From: DATLSM01 sp049585815
GTDB lineage: Bacteria; Actinomycetota; Thermoleophilia; Solirubrobacterales; 70-9
DNA length: 55,331 bases
Direction: 5' to 3'
Assembly: GCA_049585815.1 (NCBI GenBank)
Contig: JBAVAR010000137.1
Location: forward strand, 1 to 55,331
Made by a program: the position numbers and the translations under genes. Shown here piece after piece: positions 51,441-55,331 of the stretch. The notes beneath the pieces are model-generated. The model saw nothing but the letters and a program-made list of their open reading frames with translations. It did not search any database and was not told the DNA's origin. How positions within the stretch are numbered: the stretch's first letter is position 1; each line of letters opens with the position of its first letter.

Positions 51441-51904
51441 GATGGCTTCGCCCTTTCAGCGCGAAGCATCTTCAGGCTGGTCGTTCCTGTCCAGACCCCG
51501 GCGACGCACACCAATCCGAGTGCAAGCCACGACACAGCGTTGGCGTGAGCTCCTGCAGCCCAGTAGGACTCCGACAACACCCCCCAAGGTGGCGCGGCGT
51601 GTCCAACCAGCACTGCTACGGCAATTCCAAACCCTGCGAGCGCCGAGATGGACGGCGCACGGCGGCTGTGCTTAACAGCCGATATCAGCGCCAAGACGAC
51701 GAGGACAATCAGGACCCCGGCTGCAATCCACAATCGGAGCGGAATCGCGACGGCGCCACCGGGTTGCTGGATCAGATGCACGCTCAGGTGGAGCAACAAC
51801 GCGATCAGCAGCACCCCGTCGCTGAGGAGCAGGGCTGCCACACGCTCGCCGTCGACTGGATCACGTGTACGGGCACCTATTTGGCCGACCCCTGGTATCC
51901 GCAT
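51437..51904 (-). CDS. Membrane protein of a metal-responsive operon
   Basis: A 155-residue protein with four predicted membrane helices (ALLLSDGVLLIALLLHLS, LRLWIAAGVLIVLVVLALI, SALAGFGIAVAVLVGH, AVSWLALGLVCVAGVWTG) and conserved-looking His residues in the first. No family is recognised. It is the first gene of a run with the methyltransferase and CDF transporter and shares a promoter region with the divergent ArsR gene. The start could be the ATG at 51904 or a GTG further in. The earlier TTG at 51931 would lie inside the promoter. Confidence 0.65.
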   Translation of the reverse strand: MRIPGVGQIGARTRDPVDGERVAALLLSDGVLLIALLLHLSVHLIQQPGGAVAIPLRLWIAAGVLIVLVVLALISAVKHSRRAPSISALAGFGIAVAVLVGHAAPPWGVLSESYWAAGAHANAVSWLALGLVCVAGVWTGTTSLKMLRAERAKPS

Positions 51905-51927
51905 ACCTCTGCATACTTGCATATATC
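51901..51927. promoter_or_regulatory. Shared promoter with GCATA direct repeats
   Basis: The sequence contains three GCATA units at 51901, 51911 and 51919 and an AT-rich TATATC around 51922-51927, between the divergent membrane-protein and ArsR genes. It is the likely binding region of the ArsR-family sensor. Confidence 0.45.
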
Positions 51928-51947
51928 TCAATGGTTAGCATCTCTGG

Positions 51948-52349
51948 ATGCCCGACCGCAGGACTCACGCCAACCATCGCGGCGACCGTGACATTGATCC
52001 GTCCCTTCAGCTGGAGATCGCGGAAACGATGCAGGCCCTCTCATCTCCGTCCAGAGTTGGCCTTCTATATGCCCTCACAAAGGGTGAGGCCAATGTCGGG
52101 GAGCTCGCCGAAGCGGTGCAGATATCCCCCGCGGCAACTTCGCAACAGTTGCGCGTCCTGCGCAATCTGAAGCTGGTTACCTCGCGCCGAATAGGGCAGA
52201 AGGTCAAATACCGGCTCTATGACCACCACGTCGAGGGTCTGCTCGAGGAGGTTCGCAACCATTTCGAGCATGCCTCGCGTGATTGGTCGAGTCCTGAGTC
52301 CGGACCCTCGGCCGGGGGCCGCTCGCGAGGCGCACGTCTTCGAACCTAG
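51948..52349 (+). CDS. ArsR-family zinc-sensing repressor (SmtB/CzrA-like)
   Basis: A 133-residue winged-helix protein (LGELAEAVQISPAATSQQLR as recognition helix, wing at RIGQKVKYRLYD). The last helix carries Asp92, His94, His105 and His108 in the order DxH, then HxxH, exactly the alpha-5 site with which SmtB/CzrA-type sensors bind Zn(II) or Co(II). There are no Cys pairs for the alpha-3 arsenic site. It is divergent from the membrane protein/methyltransferase/CDF operon, so metal binding should release repression of a zinc efflux system. Its stop overlaps that of the convergent NmrA-like gene. Confidence 0.9.
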   Translation: MPDRRTHANHRGDRDIDPSLQLEIAETMQALSSPSRVGLLYALTKGEANVGELAEAVQISPAATSQQLRVLRNLKLVTSRRIGQKVKYRLYDHHVEGLLEEVRNHFEHASRDWSSPESGPSAGGRSRGARLRT

Positions 52350-53200
52350 GCCCGCTCCCGCAGGTAGTCGGCCAGTCGTCGCTTGCCGTGGCGCTCGCCG
52401 AGCACATCGGTGTTACTGAGCCTGGCGAGAAACTCGACCATCTCAGCTCGCCGCCGGTCGCGCAGGTGAAACGGAGCCAGGCCGGCCCAAAGCAGGGGGC
52501 GGGGGATTCGCAATACTCTCGGCTTGCGAGAGACCGCCGCGAAGGCCATGTCGATCTCCTCTCGCCGCGTGATCACCTCGGGGCCGCCAACCTCGCTCTC
52601 GCGGCCCTCGCTCTCGATTGCCTCAACACAGGCGATCGCGAGGTCGGCCTCGTGGATCGGATTGCTGCGCGCCTTCCCATCGCTGAAGCTGACAGCCAGC
52701 CCCCGTCGTGCCACGTCGAGCAGGTCGAGGTAGGAGTAAAAGAAGCCGTTGGCACGGATCACCGCGTACTCGATGCCGCTCGATGTGAGCTCTTCGACAA
52801 AGCGCTCGTGGGCCTCGACGTAGGGGTCCTCGCGCATATGTGGGGGGGCCAGCACGGTCACGTAGGCAAACTTCTGCACCCCATGGCGCAACGCTGCCCC
52901 GAGCAGGTTTCGGTTGATCGGATAATCGATGTCGCAAAACGACTTGCGATCGGCGCAGCTCTGCAAGGTGCAAGGTTGTCCCGCGGCGGAGAAGACGACA
53001 TCCACCCCCTCCAAGGCCCGCTCGAGCCGGCCGTTGGCCTCGAGCAGGTCAAGCACGATGGTCTCGTCGGCCCCCGCCACCAGCTCGCGCTTTCGCTCGT
53101 TGCGGATCAGCGCCCGCGTCTCATAGCCCCGTGAGCTCAGCTCGCCAATCATCTGGCGGCCCAAATGGCCGCTTGCCCCGGCGATCAGGACCCTGCTCAC
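52346..53200 (-). CDS. NmrA/TMR-like atypical SDR
   Basis: A 284-residue NAD(P)-binding protein. The dinucleotide motif is VLIAGASGHLGRQMI. YVTVLAPPHMREDPYVEAHE and IEYAVIRANGFFYSYLDLL are characteristic of the NmrA/NADPH-binding regulator and related atypical SDR group, which lack the YxxxK triad here. The C-terminal 60 residues (RVLRIPRPLLWAGLAPFHLR) form a helical tail. Its start overlaps the stop of the preceding frameshifted flavin gene by four bases, so the two are coupled. The substrate is not evident. Confidence 0.85.
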   Translation of the reverse strand: MSRVLIAGASGHLGRQMIGELSSRGYETRALIRNERKRELVAGADETIVLDLLEANGRLERALEGVDVVFSAAGQPCTLQSCADRKSFCDIDYPINRNLLGAALRHGVQKFAYVTVLAPPHMREDPYVEAHERFVEELTSSGIEYAVIRANGFFYSYLDLLDVARRGLAVSFSDGKARSNPIHEADLAIACVEAIESEGRESEVGGPEVITRREEIDMAFAAVSRKPRVLRIPRPLLWAGLAPFHLRDRRRAEMVEFLARLSNTDVLGERHGKRRLADYLRERA

Positions 53201-54416
53201 CTCAGCCCTCCAGTACTAGCTATCGCGGATTGTCGTCTCGGTTCAGATCCCGATAGATCCTCGCGCCAACCACTGGCGAGCTGTGCAGCGCGAATGGCGC
53301 TCTCGAAGGAAACCTCCGAGAGGACCCCCGGCGCGGCAACCATGTCTCCCGCCAAAAAGATGCCTCCGCCCCGCTCGATTGCCGGTCGCTGGCGCCAACT
53401 GTTCCCCGGAAGGTCGAGCGCGCCCGTTTGTCCTACCGAGAGCTGACGCCGACGCCAGAGCACCCGCTCGCGCCAGCCGACGAATCCGGCATCGAGGATC
53501 TCCTCGATGCGTCGCACCCCCATTTCGGCGGGCTGCTTCGCACTGATGCCTGCATGCGCTTGGATCAGCTCCGCTCCATCCGGGGCAAGGGACGGATCGG
53601 CTGCCGAATATCGCTCAACCAAGTCACCCCCGTCCAGGTCCAGCACCGCCCCCAGGTCTCCCCGTCGGGAGAGTAGACCGAGATCGAGCAGGACTGCATC
53701 TCCGCTCTCCCACCGCAGGCTCTCTTCGCCGAGCAGGAGGCGCGCCTTCTCCAACTCACAGGCCACGATCAGAGCCGGCTCCGGCAGCATCTTGAACGTG
53801 GCACCCGTCTCAGTTGAAACCCCCAGCGCCAGCGCGTATTGATGCAATCTTCCGACCAGTTCACCCCAGCCGCCGATCACGAACCGGATCGCAGGCGGAA
53901 CGTAGATCCACTTCATCCGCTCCCACACAAACGCCGCCGAAAGCCGGCCGGGATCGGCGTCAAAAGTAAAGGCAACCGCCCACGCACAGAGCATTGCAGC
54001 GGTCTTCTCCCCAGCGCCGCGGGCGGCCCAGGAGCGGAAGTCTTCCTCGACCGGCGCCCGGCGCCCGAGCAGCTCCAGTGCCCGCATCACCGTTGTCGGC
54101 GGCACCTGTCTCACCCTGCCCTCGTATAAGAAACCCACACCGCGAGAAGGAGGTTCGCCATTGGCGGCAACAGGCCGCGTTCGGACAGCCAGCGCCAGTT
54201 TGCTCGCCCCTTGTAGAGAGCATGGGGGCCGAAATTGGCGATGAATGGCCCACTCCCCGCCCGCCCGCGTCCCCCAATGCTCTTGCGTGCCTCCCACACC
54301 CGCACCGGACTCCCGATCTCGGCGCAAGTGATCGCGGCGACAAGGCCGGCGATGCCACCTCCGATGATCGTTACAGGTGGGGGTGACGACGACCGCTGCA
54401 TCTGACCGGATGACAT
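53197..54416 (-). pseudogene. FAD-dependent amine oxidase-like gene with a frameshift
   Basis: The first part, 54416 to about 54165, reads VTIIGGGIAGLVAAITCAE, RVWEARKSIGGRGRAG and NFGPHALYKGRANWRWL, the FAD domain of the amine oxidase/phytoene desaturase superfamily, and stops in its frame at 54111. The neighbouring frame takes over with EPPSRGVGFLYEGRVRQVPP and continues to 53197, ending with IFLAGDMVAAPGVLSEVSFE, the C-terminal FAD site. A one-base shift near 54150-54180 joins the two into a protein of about 400 residues. Without it the gene is broken. Assembly error or real decay both fit. It is coupled to the NmrA-like gene and divergent from the MocR regulator. Confidence 0.75.
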
Positions 54417-54474
54417 GACAGGGTCACGGTAAGCTAGATCTGGACTTTCTCATAGAGCCAGATATAGGCCAGTT

Positions 54475-55202
54475 TTGAGGACCAGTTTGGACTTCTTCTT
54501 ACAGCTGGATCGCCAGTCGTCAACTCCCCTACACCTTCAGCTTGAGGAGCAGATCCGCGACGCGATCCAGGAAAATCGACTTCATGGCGGGGTCGAGTTG
54601 CCATCGACCAGGGTTTTGGCCGAGGAGCTCAGGGTGGCTCGCGGGGTTGTAGTTGAGAGTTACGCGCAGCTGCGGGTAGAGGGGTATCTAAAGGTTCGTC
54701 AGCGCGGCAAGACGTTTGTAGCGAATCTTTCACAATCGGGACAGAGCGATTACAAACCGTCGCCGCGCCAAGAGGCGGCGCTCGCCTACGACTTCCATCC
54801 CGGCCTTCCCGATCTCGAAGGCTTTCCTCGCACCGCCTGGTCCCGTGCTCTGCGCAGGGCGATTATGGACCTTCCGAGCTCAGGCCTCGCCTACGGTGAC
54901 CTTCGTGGATCCGCTGTGTTGCGCGAGGGATTGGCCGCTCATCTCGCTCGGGCTCGCGGCGTTGTCGCGGAGCCCAACAGGCTGGTGATGACGCACGGAT
55001 TCACTCAGGGGTTGGTGCTTGCCTGCGGGGCCCTTCGCACACTTGGCGTCGAAAGAATCGCCGTGGAGGATCCCTGTCTTCCGATCCTTCGCGCGATTGT
55101 TCAGGACGCAGGCATTGAGGCGGTGCCCGTCTCGGTCGACGAACACGGAATGCGGACCAACGAGGTGGAGCACCAGGGGGTGCAGGCGGTGTTGGTCACC
55201 CC
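54475..55202 (+). pseudogene. MocR-type GntR regulator/aminotransferase, truncated
   Basis: The protein starts MRTSLDFFLQLDRQSSTPLH, then QLEEQIRDAIQENRL, ELPSTRVLAEELRVARGVVV and KVRQRGKTF, a GntR winged helix, followed by a PLP-dependent type I aminotransferase domain (FHPGLPDLEGFPRTAW, YGDLRGSAVLREGLAAHLAR, VMTHGFTQGLVLACGAL). MocR proteins are normally about 450-480 residues. This one breaks after VQAVLVTP (residue 243), where family members continue AHQYPTG. The open frame then runs in unrelated residues to a stop at 55285-55287. The break coincides with what looks like an insertion element. It is divergent from the frameshifted flavin gene. Confidence 0.78.
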
Positions 55203-55331
55203 AGGAGGTTGTCCGAGACCTCGTAGAACTTTGAACGGCGGTCCTCCCGCCCCGTCCGCTGCCATCGGCAGCGTGCTGGGCGAGTGAAGTCCATCCGAGA
55301 CAGGAGGATCCGCCATGAAGAAGGTACCCGC
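55203..55331 (+). mobile_element. Left end of an insertion sequence (inferred)
   Basis: The sequence changes abruptly in the MocR gene around 55203-55208. Downstream lies a non-coding 110 bases with TCCGAGAC twice (55211-55218 and near 55293-55300), a ribosome-binding site AGGAGG (55302-55307) and an ATG at 55315. This arrangement suits the left end and leader of a transposable element. No inverted repeat can be confirmed because the right end is outside the window. Confidence 0.5.
55315..55331 (+). CDS. Start of a gene, probably a transposase (partial)
   Basis: An ATG with an optimal AGGAGG seven bases upstream starts MKKVP and runs off the window edge. Its position just inside the presumed insertion element suggests a transposase, but five residues cannot prove it. 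Confidence 0.4.

Overview
The window looks like a chromosomal segment of a high-GC Gram-positive bacterium. I infer an actinomycete-type organism, probably class Thermoleophilia (Solirubrobacterales-like). The reasons are strong GC bias, frequent GTG starts and apparently leaderless genes, a virginiamycin-lyase-like propeller, a secreted YVTN/IPT protein with a FecR-like tail, DUF2867, MpaB and DDN-type enzymes, and CHASE2 cyclases. The assignment rests on protein style only. No rRNA or marker gene is present.

Layout. 1-3.9 kb: secreted proteins, a beta-propeller and a stranded 3' half of a tRNA-Val. 3.9-9.9 kb: small regulator/enzyme pairs (MerR with an extended SDR; VOC divergent from a MarR-EVE fusion; DDN; SDR) separated by gene-poor stretches with remnants. 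9.9-12.8 kb: a lipoprotein and four small secreted-protein genes in a row, one apparently frameshifted. 13.4-22.8 kb: a redox/detoxification neighbourhood with a flavodoxin-fold protein, two redoxin-like paralogues (one without cysteine), two VOC paralogues, nitronate monooxygenase, a UBP-type zinc finger beside a disulfide reductase, an epoxide hydrolase and an atypical SDR. 23.4-30 kb: HtpX and LemA convergent, a DUF6159-MCE membrane protein, and a TetR/DUF2867/MpaB group.

30.2-41.8 kb is the most interesting region. It holds an 1140-residue MFS transporter fused to a cyclic-nucleotide-binding domain and an NTE-type patatin lipase. Beyond one convergent gene for a large secreted propeller lies a tight four-gene operon: CHASE2 class III nucleotidyl cyclase, a soluble cNMP-binding protein, an MBL-fold hydrolase and a phytoene-desaturase-like flavoprotein. 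Together these could form a local cyclic-nucleotide circuit (synthesis, two receptors, possible hydrolysis) directed at membrane lipids.

41.8-48 kb: zinc-ribbon protein, short FtsH-like protease, MBL hydrolase, polysaccharide deacetylase divergent from a peptidoglycan-binding protein, and FAH-family hydrolase. 48-48.5 kb: intact tRNA-Asp(GTC), a 44-bp repeat of its 3' half, and between the copies the C-terminal stub of a tyrosine integrase, i.e. the scar of an integrated element. 48.7-52.3 kb: acetyltransferase, CDF metal transporter, methyltransferase and membrane protein, divergent from an ArsR regulator with a complete alpha-5 zinc site. 52.3-55.3 kb: NmrA-like SDR, a frameshifted FAD amine-oxidase-like gene, and a MocR-type regulator cut off at the right edge, apparently by an insertion sequence.
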